DNA of 64,000 bases from contig CAJFCJ010000011.1 in the NCBI GenBank assembly GCA_904063045.1, forward strand, positions 434,001 through 498,000. The letters run 5' to 3'. The translations under genes were made by a program, and so were the position numbers. Numbering within the stretch: the first letter of the stretch is position 1; each line of letters begins with the position of its first letter. The notes beneath the pieces are model-generated. The model made no database searches. It was not told the DNA's origin and worked only from the letters and a program-made list of their open reading frames with translations. The DNA comes from Dimorphilus gyrociliatus. Taxonomy: Eukaryota; Annelida; Polychaeta; Dinophilidae. Of the stretch, positions 16,538-29,560 are shown one piece after another.

Positions 16538-17521
16538 TTATTCTATCAGTTTTTTAGATTTGAAGAATCTCCTCAAGTATAAAACTTGCCAGGTTGCTAA
16601 TCCAAGAAGGCAAAACATGGAGAAAATAGAGAAGTACAAAACTCTTGAATGTGTGGACTCGTTTGTTCCACGCATTTCTTCTTCTCTTGCCCTCATATAA
16701 GCAAAGTCGTTGACAATGGACTCAGCAAGATCTTCTAAGCGTTTTAATTCTACTTCTAGAGGTTTTAACTTTTCTGCCCGAGCAATCTGTTGAAGAAGAT
16801 TATCAAAATTAAATTCTTTAGTAGGCAGATATTTTACGGAGGTAAGAAAAATAAATTCACATGCTCTTAAAGCTATTCTATAAGTATTATTCCATTTATA
16901 TTTGTTGGTTTATTTCATTGATTTCTTAAATGGAAATTCACACGTTCACCCTAAGACTTTTAGTAAACGATATAATAGACTTACATCTCCATAATTCTTA
17001 GCTTCTACTCCGTGTTTCATACTCAGGTATACCTCTCTGTCTTGACCATGGCCACCTTGTTAAAAAATTTAAATTCAGATCTATAAGAGAAAATTAAAAG
17101 AGGCCATATGTCATACCTCCGATCATTTTAGTTTCAAAACAAACTTCAAATAGATCATAATCATCAGTTGTAAAAGCAAACTTTCCTTTTTCTGCTTCTT
17201 CTTTAGAGTACAATGTATGTCCCTTGGAATCTGTTACCTATTAAAAAGAAAGATATTATAATTTTTTAATAAATCATTGATCACTTTCAAAAGCATGTAT
17301 TTAGCAAATTATTTACAATTTTTTATACATCTATGACTTACATGAAGATTTGTTTTTTGTCCAGGTGCATGAGAAAGTTCGTATTCACCAATTACTGTAA
17401 CATTTTTATGAATTTCTTCTCTTAGGCATTTTTTCACATTCGGCGAAAGATGGAATTGAATAGCAGTTATTTGCGTAAGTACTAGTGATAATAGCACAAA
17501 TAACTTTCGTAATAAATCCAT
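16538..17521 (-). CDS. TMED10: TMED10 (p24 delta), ER-Golgi cargo receptor
   Basis: Four exons: 17342-17521, 17117-17237, 16985-17055, 16538-16786 (206 residues). A signal peptide (residues 1-20, [14 protein letters not shown]) is followed by a GOLD domain with two cysteines (KKCLREE and FEVCFE). Then come a coiled-coil stem, [19 protein letters not shown], one membrane segment, [18 protein letters not shown], and a cytosolic tail, [11 protein letters not shown]. That tail is almost identical to human TMED10 and carries both the FF motif for COPII and the dilysine KKxx-type signal for COPI. The VEAKNYGD exon junction also matches the human protein. It cycles between ER and cis-Golgi as a p24 hetero-oligomer subunit. 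The start at 17521 begins a proper signal peptide. Confidence 0.97.
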
Positions 17522-20500
17522 TTTATATCTACAAAATTAGTTTCCCTAAATCAATCAACAAAAACGAGTAACTAAGACGAAAATATGACTTTTTTCTTAT
17601 GATTTCTTGGGTTAACGTGGCATCAACGACTTTCGACTGGTTGTCACTTCCGACGGAAGTTGAAGAATTGCAGGATCGCATATATTTAAAATTATTTAAA
17701 CTAGAAATTCGATTGTTTCTTTGATGAAGATACTTTAGAGATTAATCTGATTTACGTTTTACCTCTTTCTAAATCTTAAAAATTGCATTCTTTGTGAATC
17801 CACTTTTAACGTTGAACGGAAATACGTCAAAAGTTGATTATCCGTTCAAGAACTATTACTTTTTCATATAGCTGATATTAATTCTCCGACATGATCTCGT
17901 ACTAATAAAATTGTCATAAAAAACATAAAACTCGACAATTCGCAATTGTTTAACAAATTATAATCTAGATTTCTTATCACACCATTCACCTATTTATATA
18001 CTACCAGTAGCATAAATGTCGTCAATAGTAAAAGCAAGATAATTATGACATAAGAGAAACCCATTAAGAAGGAAATAAACTTTGAATACAAATTTTTAGG
18101 TTATTTCCTACTTTATAAAGGCATGAAAGATTTGTGATTAATTACAACAACTCAACAACTTTTCTTCAAATCTAGAAAGCACTTCTGAAACATTCAGCTC
18201 TATGAAATTTAAATAGTCTTGTATTAAAATAGAAGATAGGCTGAAAGTATATAATTTGAAAAGTATTAAGAAGTCCCCTTAAGGATATTAATTTGAAGTC
18301 TATAAGTTTTAAGACTTATATATATACAGTATATTCTTATAGCAATATCATTTTGAAATCATACATACATAGATTATCTCTGCTTATTGCGACCCATAAA
18401 TAAGACTGTCTTTCTTCCCGTAAAAATTATTAAATATGTTTTAACAGTTTTTATTTCTATTATAAAAGTAAACTAGAATATAAGAGGAAATTGCCTTATT
18501 TCTTGGTATGTATAAAAGGCATAGAAACAGCCCTTTTCCTTAAGAAGAGTTATTTACATTGTTATCTGATATATGATGAATGTTTTATATAAAAGTTCGG
18601 CAGTTCAAAGAGCTCTAATCAATATTTATTTCTCTTTACCTTTTAGCAACTAATCTATTAATATGATATATGCCGTATTACAAAAATAATTTACTTATTG
18701 TCGATCTTTGAAAAAACTCTTTAAACTTATCAATACACAAATATGACTGATCAATGCCTTTTATTTTTCTTAGCGTATTTGATATTTGATATCTAAATTG
18801 GCCTTGAATGCTAATATTTTAAGATAATATCAACGGGAAAATACTAAAATCTCCTACAGTTTCAGAGTTTTGGAGATTCACGTCACCTCAGATAGGATTA
18901 AGGATTATAATTCTATACGTAAAAATATAAGATATCTTAACTACTAGTGTAAATATATGTTAGAAAGTTACATATAACAAATAAAAGAAATAATAATACA
19001 AAAAAAAACATATTATATACATATTTATATTTATGATTTACAAGTGTATTTCTCTTTTATTCCAACAAGTTATATTCTAATTGTTTTGCATACACACTCG
19101 TTTAAAGTCAAATATAGATTTTTTATACAAAACTTTCTAACATTCTTGTTTAATAGTGACGTAGATTATTGGATTAGTTGTTGAGCTAGGTTTTAGACAA
19201 TGAGGATTTATTTTAAAGTATATACAGTATATATGGTACATTGTATATTTTTATTAAACTTGTTAGTAAAATAGATCTTATAATATCTAATTTGTCCAAA
19301 TATCACATAAAATTTTTCGTAAGCTTTAATATACTACTACTTCTAATAATAGATAAGATATAGATAAGATAAGCAACCCAAATAGTAAAAAATGGCTTTA
19401 CATGATTATTTGCAAATTTTTCCTTTGATTACGTGATTTTTATAAGAATCAATTTATCATTAATGTTATTTATGAGTATTATTCTATTGAGAATACATAA
19501 TATATAGACAAGTATTTACAGCAATTGAGTCGTAATAACGTCGTGAGTCAAAAACAATTTGCATATTATTTTCTAACTTATCTTTTTGATTCCACGCCTG
19601 AGAAAATTATTATTATTATTTAAAATATTTAACTAACCTTGATAAAATAAAACTTTTATGAACTATTGCGTAATCTCTCAAAATTTACAAATACTTTGAC
19701 CTTCGTTAAAGTCTAATTAAAGATTCTTAGTATCTGGTATATAAGAACGCCCACAATTTATCCTCATATAGCTAGGCAAGAGTTTTTAATAAAAAAGATA
19801 ATAAATAAATTAATTAAAATATTGTCATAGGTAATAAAACAGCATATTTAATTTCACCAATCAATTAGAAGAGAAACATCACTCCTTAAATTTCTAATTG
19901 TTGTTTTTTAATAATATGTTAAAAGATATTAAAGCAAATTTTATGGAAAAAAGAGGAATGCATGATTTCATAATAACAAACTCTTCTTTTCTTTTTATCA
20001 TACATAAAACAAACTTTGTAGACTTTATTAAATAAAGAAAATCTATTGTTTCATCACAATTGAGCATTTTACTCTTGATGTTTATTTGGATATTGGTGTA
20101 CTGTGTGTATTATTCCAGTATATTTCTGGTAAACTACTATGTTAGATAACGATATAAATGTATTATTCATGCGTACAATTGGAAACCAATTCAAGGTCAA
20201 CGGGAAAGAACATGCTTCAATTTATCTGGCTAATCATTTTTTCAATAAATAAAAAAGATATCCAAATAAACAAAGGAAAACACCTGGTAAATATAAATAT
20301 CTAAGCCTCTTCTTTTACCTTCTTAGCGAAGCTCAATTCCCATCTCTTGGGAATATTTCAAGAAATTTTAGATAATGTTGAAATCTTTATTAGGCAACTG
20401 TTGATAAATATCCAAGAATTCTGGCATAGATTCCTGCCATAAATTCATAAAAATCATACAAGGAGCAAATTACTTAATCTCATTTTATTTAATTTCTGAA

Positions 20501-21887
20501 GTTAAGGATATATTATAAAGACTAATTCTCTCCTTGCAATGTTCTTATTTAGCTATAATATCAAATAAACCAATACATTAAACAATAAAATACTAATGTG
20601 TATATACGATAACTTTGCTACTTGTATTGTCAATTTCTGAAGCATCCATTAAGCGTGAAAAAAATACATCTTGTAAAAAGAAATTTCGATCAAATTCAAC
20701 CTAAATTAGTTCCTAATTATTCTTGAAGTTGTTTTTTTGTCCTTCAAACTTTTATAAACTAGTTTACTTGATCTTGGATAGGACAGATCAAGTAGGTTAT
20801 TAATGATTTAAAATTGACGTCTAATAATATAGGACAAAGGGTTATAATAGTATGAAAACTCATATGGCTATTGCACTAAAAAAACTGATAAATATAAAAT
20901 ATATACTTAAAAGAAATATTTAGAAATCAATAGTCCTTTCCGGAAAATGTTCAGATCTAGGAACGATTGGTGTTTTATCATTTTTACTGCAATTTTACCT
21001 TCAAAATTCAATTAGAAAAAATGAGTGCTTTTTAATTGAAAATATGTTTCAATTTTGCTATTTATTGATTTGTTTACCGAATATTCACAAACGCTTAGAT
21101 GCTTAAAGCAGCTTTTTAAAGGCCCTGGAGTGAATACTTTGCGAAAATTATACCTCACGAAAAAAGGTGTTCTTCCTTATAGTAAAAATAGCGCCTTCTA
21201 TTTGATTAACTAGCCATATATTAATACCGTCATGAATAAAATCACTTAGAGAGCTTCATAGATATATATTTCTTGAAAGATTCAGAGATTTCTTAGCTAT
21301 ATTTATTGCAAAATGAAAGACCTACTATTCATAAGTTAAGGACTAAGTTTAAGGAATGGTTTACTTCGATAAGAAAAACTTAATGGAAAGCTTGCGCATC
21401 TAATATTCCTTGGTTTTTATTTTTTCCATGAAGATACCATTTATCCTGTTGTTGCTCTAACATATTACTATATATAAAAGAAATGATAATAATTAGGTAC
21501 GTTCTTAGAATCTCTGTCTGTGAAAACTGAGAGTTTATTATGTGAAAATGAGGAAATTTTACAAAGGCAAGTATTCATCTAATTATCGAGAAGAAAATCA
21601 TACTTCATTTAATCAGCTTATTAATAATGGTGGTAATAACCTTTGTAAATGCGTTCTTGTGTTAAAGTTATTGTTATACCTGATATAACTTTTATATTTC
21701 ACGAGTTTAATTACAAATGCAGTTAGAAAATAATAAGATCAAGTATAAGTCATTTCTTTAAACTTCAATTCTCTATTTAGAAATATTAATTAAACTTCTT
21801 TAGCATACTAAACTGACATAATGGCATATGGTGTATAAATAGAGTAACCATAGAAAATTCCATGCACTTACATAGAAACTGCAAGTA
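17522..21887. other. Gene-poor AT-rich stretch, 4.4 kb
   Basis: This is the longest geneless stretch in the window. No frame longer than 60 codons occurs on either strand. It contains several copies of a TATACAGTATAT-like palindrome (near 18321 and 19219). It probably includes the TMED10 and GPCR upstream regions; I see nothing else identifiable. Confidence 0.6.
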
Positions 21888-22964
21888 ATGATGAATTCAA
21901 CTATGACGGAAACTTTTCCGTCATATACAGAGATATTAGCAACTTTTTATGGTATTGTAGTTTTATTCGTTTTAGGAAGTTTTGGAAATTTTTTGACAAT
22001 AACAATACTTATTCAAAGTGGAAAATTTGTAAAATCAACAAATATCTTTGTTTTCAACTTAGCAGTTGCAGATCTTGTCGTTTGTTTTACAACTGTTTTT
22101 GATACTGTTTCTTACTATGCTCATGATATAAGTCATTCCGTATGCAAATACGTTATGCCCTTTTATTTTGTCGCTGCTCTTACTTCTCAACTGAATTTGG
22201 CTGTAATTGCTCTAAATAGATATGTGTTTATACTGAAGGCAAGAGACACTTATGAAAAATATTTCTCAGATAAATTATCAATCATTATATGCTTTTGCTT
22301 GTGGATTTTCAATATTCTCTATACTTCTTGGGCCTTCGTATTCACTGAATTTTATTTCGTCAGAGAAAGTTATGCATGTCAACTTAAACATCATGAAAAT
22401 ACTAAACATTTTATGGCTATAACTGGGTCGTTATATTTGCTGTTAGATGTTGTTGTAATTGCTGTTATATACTTTTTAATATTTAGAGGAATAGTAAAAT
22501 CTAAAAAGAGGACACAAGTAGATCCTTCAACTGCATCATCTAATATAAACTCAACGAATGGTATGTTTCAGGTTTAGATTTTGTAAATTACTTTTATTAA
22601 TGTAAATTTCTAAGCTGTTCACAGTACATCAAGTCCTGCGAAAATTAAAAGTAAGCCAAAAAGAAAATCTGGTAATCTTAAGCAGATGTTTGCGATATGG
22701 TTCGTTTATGTTATTCTTAGCACCCCCATAGCGATTGAATTCGGAATAAGATCTCAACTTAACGTTCCCTTGCTATATGACAGGTAAACTGTTTGGAAAA
22801 TAAGTAAAAATGCGTGTAATTGTTTGAAAATCAACAGGTTCAGCAATAGCATGCTAAGAACGAATTCAGCTGTTAATGTACTAATCTATGCTTGGACAAA
22901 CACGTTATATAGAAACTTATATAAAGATTTACTTAAGAAGGCTTTCAGCAATCCTTGTGCCTAA
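21888..22964 (+). CDS. Orphan class A GPCR (melatonin receptor/Tre1-like), copy 1
   Basis: Three exons: 21888-22560, 22615-22783, 22838-22964 (322 residues). Seven membrane segments are visible. TM1 has GSFGNFLT, TM2 NLAVADL, TM3 ends in VIALNRYVF (NRY instead of DRY), TM4 has LWIFNILYTSW, TM7 has NSAVNVLIY (NxxIY instead of NPxxY). The CWxP motif of TM6 is absent (WFVYVILSTP). NRY together with NxxIY is typical of the melatonin receptor and Tre1/moody/GPR84 groups, to which I assign it loosely. The N-terminus has NST-type glycosylation sites. The second intron must use an AAG acceptor at 22614 to keep the frame. A paralog with the same intron positions lies at 56232-57324. The ligand cannot be told. 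Confidence 0.82.
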
Positions 22965-23382
22965 GACAATGATAGTTCAATATTAAATTTATTGTAGAAT
23001 ACAAGTACCCTGGTTCAATTACCTTTCCTTTATATTGTTTGTACATAAATATAATATACTTAAGTATTTCTAATTCGATAGAGAAGTTGAAGAAACAAGA
23101 ATAGTGATGATGTTTATTTTTCTAATAATTTAACATAAACAGCATTTTTTAATTTTGAACACAATTCTTTAGCACTATCCCATAACATTTACACTTTTCA
23201 ATCTACTAATTCGATTAGCACTTTAACAAATACTGAAATAGATAAGATTTTGTGAACATAACCAAAAAATAGCTCAAACAATAAATTTTTCAATCTTTAA
23301 ATATCAAACTTCTGAAGTTGCGTCTTAATTTCATAATTTTCAGTGAACAAGGCTACTTTCTTATTCAAAAAGAGGCCTAACT
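22965..23382. other. Intergenic, convergent 3' ends
   Basis: This short AT-rich gap lies between the stop codons of the GPCR (+) and the THAP gene (-). It presumably holds both 3' untranslated regions. Confidence 0.5.
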
Positions 23383-26330
23383 TCAATTTGTTGAATTATT
23401 TTTAAGGTCGCTGAAAAGTCCTCCGCTACTTTCGTACATATCAAATCTATTAATGGATAGAAATATTCGCATAAATAGAAAAATAATAAAATAACACATA
23501 CAAGTTGAGTAAACCATCCACCAATTCGTCACTATTTTGGCAATTAAATTTTTCAAGCGTTCTTAACCATCTGGAACTACTCGATCCGTATATTTTTAAA
23601 TTTTCGGTAGTTGATATTGATTCATTCTATGAAGAAAGTTATATTTTATAAATAAGAACATGTAATTAAATCGAATCGTTACTTTCTGTGTTTGAGCATC
23701 TATTGATCGAACATTTTGGGGTGGATCAATTAACTGCAAAATTTATTATGCAAATAAACAATTTATGGTATTACAAATATAAATAATCTATACCGTTCTC
23801 ATTATTCTTTGAAAGTGAGATGTTAGTATTTCAACGCTTGGCAAGCGAAACAAACTGCATAAAGCCTTATATCCAGACGGACTTTTAAAATAGAAATCTA
23901 ATAATATCTATTAAAAGATACAGTTATTGTATTACTGTAATAATATTATATATTTTTAAATATATACTTTTATTGTATCTTCATCCCAATATATATTTTT
24001 GCCTTCTTTGGCATTATAGTTTGCTTCATATTGAGACTGGAAAAATTTCTTCTGAGCAGAGGTAAGATTATGAGATGAATATATTTTATCAAAGCTTTCG
24101 CTCTTTTTATTATCGATTTCTTCTTTTAGTGCATCTATGACAAATTAATAATTTAATCAGTTAACTTTCGTATTATCTTCCATATGAAATACTTACAATA
24201 CTTTTGTTTAAAGTTTAATGAGCTAATTTTATGTTTAGATATCATATTGGAGAATGTACAAGATTGTTTCCTATGGTTTTCAATAAGAGTTTTACACATT
24301 TCCCTTAATTCTTGCTGTTGCCGAAAGGAATTACTCTTAAAAGTTTCTTTTCGAATAAATGAAATAAACTTACAGCCGATAAATCATCTATCTGTTTTAC
24401 TTTATCCATGTCACTTGAGTTTGCACTGGCACTGTTTAAAGATGAGGTTGTCGTTGTGGAATTCAATTGATCTGTGTTACGAACTGATCCACTGATACTA
24501 CCACTAGATATTATTCTCCTTAACATTTTTTCCTGCTCCGGTGTTGCCTTGACATTTACAGTTACAGGTGTTCCAGTCTTATCCGCTGATGTTTTCATAA
24601 TATTTAACAAGGATTTGATATCATCCTCTTTACTTAAATCAAGTACTTTAGAGTTATCATTTTTGGAGGATGGCTTAATTTGCTGCATCTGAATCGGATT
24701 AACAACAGCTCCATTAGATGGAGCAATCGTGGCATTCTGTTGTGGGCGGTTTTCTAAGACTATTGCTGAAGTAACTCGAGCCATATTACCTCGACTAACG
24801 ACTATTTTAGGTTTATTGATAATATTTTCATTTAGATGGCTCTGAGATATTTTGGAACTTTTTATAGCAATTGGTCTCTGGCCCACAGAGATATTTTGCA
24901 CGTCGCCATCACTCACAGGAATAAGTATTTGTTCTACTTTTCCACTATCATCCCTTCCCACAAAGAAGGTATGACCCGGTTGAACGCTTTCTGGTACTGG
25001 TAACTTAAGGATTGTGTTACTTCCAGGCAAAATACACTCCACTATTTTTTGTTTCTCTTTCTCTCTGATACTGGAAGTTTGAGCTATATTGGGAGCAATA
25101 GAGGTATTTGATAATGCCTTTAGATTCGAAGATTCGTTAGGAGTTTCGTTTGAGACATCAAGTTTTATTCTTTTTGTAGGCAAGTAACTGTTCTCATCCT
25201 TATCAAAAACAAATTATTAATAGTTTATACGAATTTAAAATCAAATTTTACACCAACTTCATTATTTTCTTCTATAATACTTTCACTTTGGATTTGTAAA
25301 ACATTTGATGTTTTTGGTACAGCCGTTTTTTTTAAGGCACTTGTCTGAAAATGACTAGGATTTTGAAAATCGTCGCGTCCAAAGTGATCGCTGCATACTT
25401 GTAATTTTCTCAAAGAAACCGTTAATTTGGAGTATCCCAATGCTTGTGCCCACTGCTCAAACCTATTGCAAATATAAAGATAAACTCAAGGAAAACAGTC
25501 GTTTTCACAAACCTTTTTTGTTCAAATGGAAAACTAAACCAGCGCAAAACATTTCCAAAGTTATCTGATACGTTTTGAGTACGTCGGTTCTTACAACTCT
25601 TTACTGCACATTTTGCCCCTGTTCTTTTTGTTTTCTCTTGAGTAGGAACAACTGCTTCTCGACTATTCAAAACAGTTTCCACTGTGATTTCTGCCTCTGG
25701 TGTACAATCCCCAGTTTCTTGATGAATATGGTTTTCGTTCACATTTTTAAACTTAACAACAACCTGATTTTTAAAGAGAATATAACATTAATGCTACAAT
25801 ATGTTTCATTTACTAACTTTATCATCTTTTTCAATATTTCCTTCAACTGAAATTGGCTCTTTTCTCTTTAAAAAAAAAATTGTTAACAAAATATAGTCTA
25901 TTTTTTATCTTATAATAACGTACTATATTAACTTTCAAGTCAGGAATTGCACCATCTTTGAGAGTTTGATTTTCGGTATCTTCGTAACAAGTATTTCCAA
26001 AGTGTCTACTACACAAATAGCTTTCTTGATTAGGCTTAAAGCCTATAGGGCATATCTTAAGCCACTCTGTCAATTGCTCTATTGTATTGGCATCTTGACC
26101 TTGAGGAAAACTAGATAAAGATTGTTAATGCATAAAATTTACAAAAATTTTACTCCAGCTCACCAGAAAAATTGAATTCTCTCGTCACCTCCCTCGTTTT
26201 CTATGGCTTGGCATGCTACACACTCTTTAACAATCTATTCACGAAAAAATATTAATAGTAAGCTTAATAAAGCTATGTAAACGAAAATTATGAGTACTTG
26301 AGAAATATCCTTATTTTGCCCGACATCCAT
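23383..26330 (-). CDS. Double THAP-domain protein with P-element-like tail
   Basis: About 13 exons starting at 26330 (MDVGQNKDISQ). THAP domain 1 has CVACQ, a Trp in EQLTEWLKIC, CSRHF and an AIPDL motif matching the AVPxx box. THAP domain 2 has CAVKSC, FEQWAQALG, CSDHF and TAVPK. Together they give two C2CH zinc DNA-binding modules in tandem. A 290-residue low-complexity middle exon (24376-25195) follows, rich in Ser, Asn and Gln, with KRIKLDV as a possible nuclear signal. The C-terminal exons hold SSHNLTSAQKKFFQSQYE and SPSGYKALCSLFRLPS, which resemble the helix region after the THAP domain in P-element/THAP9-type transposases. No transposase catalytic core is visible, so it is probably a domesticated regulator. 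It ends at 23383 after YESSGGLFSDL. Middle exon ends are firm; the last four exons are less so. Confidence 0.78.
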
Positions 26331-28021
26331 TCGTTCTTCATTAACAAAATTTCTTCAATTATAACTTAACCATTTCAACTTTACGATGATGCCACATGCT
26401 TGATATATTAAGTAAACAGAAATATACTGCAAAATGAAATGAAAAAAGTAGTATAGTTAAAATTATTTAACAATTTTATTTCGAAAAATTGTTTCGTCTG
26501 AGCGATAATGAATGAAAATTAACTGCAAGTCGATGCAATATTTATTTTGAGCTGGTTTTATTTAGTTTTATTCTTATAAATGAATGATAACTTAATTCTT
26601 TTACTTTACAATTGAGGTTAAATTTACTTATGGTACCTCTAAAGTCGATCTTTTAAAAATATTTTTCCTGCTAAATACTCAAAATCACAACTAAATCAAA
26701 AATGGCTGCCAGATTTTGGTGGCCCATAATCAACTTAAAATTGTTGAATGAATTGTTATAAGATTTCCTACAACATTTGAAACTTTATTAACTTTTGTAG
26801 TTTAGTGCTTATTATATCCGTAATTTGTATATTGAATGCGAGAACAGTTAATTTCGAATTAAAGTATTCCAAAAAGTCAATGTTTAACAATGGCTTTAAT
26901 AGAGATAGATAGTCGTTATTGTAAAATGAAAAATAAATGTGTATACAAAAGTTTCCAATTATTTTTCACAGGCACTTAAGATAAGCGAAATAGAGAAAAT
27001 AACCTGCACTTCACTTCGAAAATATAACTACAATAGGCCTACAAAAAAATGTTTTTTCTTAAGTTTTCTCAAAAATCTCCTTAAATCAAGATAGAAAAAG
27101 ATCCTCAGAGGAGAAAAGATTAAACTATACATCTGGTTGACCACCATCGGTTAGTTAGATGTGAGGGTTACAAACTCTTTTTGATAGCTTCACTCATAAG
27201 AATTTTTATTCTCTTACGACAACAAAGAACACGTGGTAATGCAGCCTGTAAAAAGATTTTTTTCTTTACTTTACAACAACTAATTTACTAGTACACAACT
27301 GCCAAGATGAAACAGTTTTAGGACTAATTTTCGGGAAAAATTCTTTCATTTACAATCTTTCACCCACAAGAAAAAAGAATGTTTTAGCAGTCTTCAAATT
27401 AATCAAGTTGTTAATAATAAGTAGAATTCCAGTAAATTTTTCCAAATCTATAGTCTTATGAGTGGTAGAATTTATAGAAAAGTGTAGCATGTATTAAATT
27501 ACAGGCGTTTAGACATAATAAACTTGTAATAAACGATTCTTTCGAATCTTATATTCCATAACCAGAGATTAATTAAGGGTAAAAAGGGTATTAGGCCATG
27601 TAAATTGTTCGCACAACGCTAACATTTAACAGCTGGCCGTAAAAAAATCGTAATTGCGAAGGCCAATCTAGAAAAGTATAATATATAGCTAAAATATTTT
27701 TGCACTTGGTACTCTTGGTACTGTTGCTAGGTTCTAGGCCTAAGAATTCTGGGGGTTCATCTCGCATGTGGGTGGTAATATATATAATAAGGATCAAGAT
27801 ATTGTAAAAAAAGAGGTTGAAGTATATAGAAATATGATTCATTATCAAGAATACAGTAATTTTTTTATAGATATTCCAAGTAAAAACATGCTACTAAACG
27901 ATTTAATAAAAAAAATCTGTGGGAAATTTCCCTAGGTTATAGATAGCTGGCTCCGCCGGTTTGTACGTATCTAACAGTCTAGACGGCAGTTCTTTTGCAG
28001 TTTACCCATCTTCAAGAGGTA
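26331..28021. other. Intergenic, 1.7 kb
   Basis: This region lies upstream of both the THAP gene (-) and the fuseless-like gene (+). No supported gene was found. The minus frame at 27591-27848 has no family signal. An upstream exon of the fuseless-like gene could be hidden here. Confidence 0.5.
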
Positions 28022-29348
28022 ATGTTAGACGTTCGATTCGTCGACGGCCTCTTCAACCTCTTTTTAGCCTGCCCAATAATTATCCTTTTCACATGGTCAT
28101 TAATCTCCTTCCTCGACAGCCTACCAACATTCCTATTCCCCTTCCTTACAACCTTCTCCCTAACAATTGAATTCGCCATCCTCTACTACCAAGAACTCCT
28201 AGTTGACCTAGCTGATCATATAGGGTTGGAGTACAATTATTTTGCTCTTTGCGTTTACAATTATATTATACTTTCTTCTAACGTCATTCGTTATAATGGA
28301 TTGGAAAATTTAATCGGTTGGCTGGGATTATCAAATGGCAAGTGCTTAGTTACCTGCGTAGTTATCCTCTGCGGAATAAGAGGGATGAAGAACATAGTTG
28401 GATCACCGTTTCGACTAGAATGCGACATAGATATGAATTTAAAGGATTATATTCGCTGTGAGGATACTTTATTCCAAATCCAGGTAAAAACAAAAGAAAG
28501 AACTTTCATGAATACAGTTTTTTTTAGCTATTATCGTCTCTGTTTCTATGATATATTTTCTCTATCTCAAGTCCTATGTATTAATTTATGTCTTCCCTTT
28601 CCTCTTTTTCGTTTGTGATCTTTAAAACATCATAAATTTATTTTAGCATTCTTATCTATGCTACATATACAAATAGCCTAAAGAAAAAAGTTCGGAGAAC
28701 GCCATAGACATCATAGCCACTATACTCTTCGTCTACATCCCTGTCGATCTCTGCTGGATATCGATATGGAACTTGATGGATAACTTCTGCTTGAATCTAA
28801 CAGCTTACCTCCACCCGACAATCGTTTGGTTCGTTTGCTATGTAATCTCATCTAGCATTTGCCTATCAATGCTAACCTTTCAAGACTTGGTATTGGAGTT
28901 TTTAAGAAACATCAACTTCCGGCATGCTTTCATCAAGATAATCGTTCAAGATATTTACTTGCTGGTTGTTTGCTCCATAACAGTTTTATATTGGAGAAGT
29001 GTTTTTAGCGTTTACACCTTCCTAGCTAAACATTTCCCTATTTTACATAAGGGAAAATTTGACACAAGCGTTGTGCATAGCCATATTACATCTTACTTAA
29101 TGCTGTGCTTATTATATATTACAAGTTCAATGATTACTCGAGGATGTTCTATTACACGGATAGATGATGAGGCCTATGACAGTCAATTCCAATCCATTTT
29201 CTTCCGTTTTAAATACTTTGAGACTCTATTCGATGGTAATGGCAGAGACAAGATGATCTTTCAAGAAAGTGTTGAAAAAGAATGCTCAATCCCCAAAGGA
29301 ACGAACGGCCTGAGTTTGATTATGAATGATAAAACACAAGATTCATAA
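28022..29348 (+). CDS. Multipass membrane protein, fuseless-like
   Basis: Two exons are visible: about 28022-28483 and about 28698-29348 (370 residues if it starts at ATG 28022). At least eight hydrophobic segments occur. Four related units can be seen, each with an aromatic/Arg pair, a membrane edge and a Pro: TWSLISFLDSLPTFLFP, IRYNGLENLIGWLG, SIWNLMDNFCLNL followed by AYLHP, and VLYWRSVFSVYTFLAKHFP. The repeated W(x)nW..l.D..P pattern and GSPFRLECD resemble the insect fuseless family, which is needed for presynaptic calcium-channel function; I make this link from memory of the pattern. The frame is open upstream of 28022 and an acceptor-like TTTGCAG sits just before, so the true N-terminus may lie in an upstream exon. 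The second acceptor is chosen only to keep phase. Codon choice is C-rich at 28040-28200, unlike the neighbours. Confidence 0.5.
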
Positions 29349-29560
29349 CAATTGTTTTTTTGTTCTCAATTTCCTTATCTATACTTATTATAAAAGATTG
29401 CTATTATATTTAAAGGAAGAAGAAACTAGTTTCTTATTTATTAAGATCACATCTAAACAATGTTATCAGTCCCATAATTGTAGCGAAAAATTTTCGTCGT
29501 AATTACAATTTCGTAGTTCATCTGCAGACGCAAAAAGACAGTTTTTACAGTTAGATTTAG

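Noticed and set aside
28040-28200. Possible mitochondrial DNA insert (C-rich codons)
   Set aside because: The frame is continuous with the rest of a multipass protein and splices in phase; no match to a mitochondrial protein motif was recognised.
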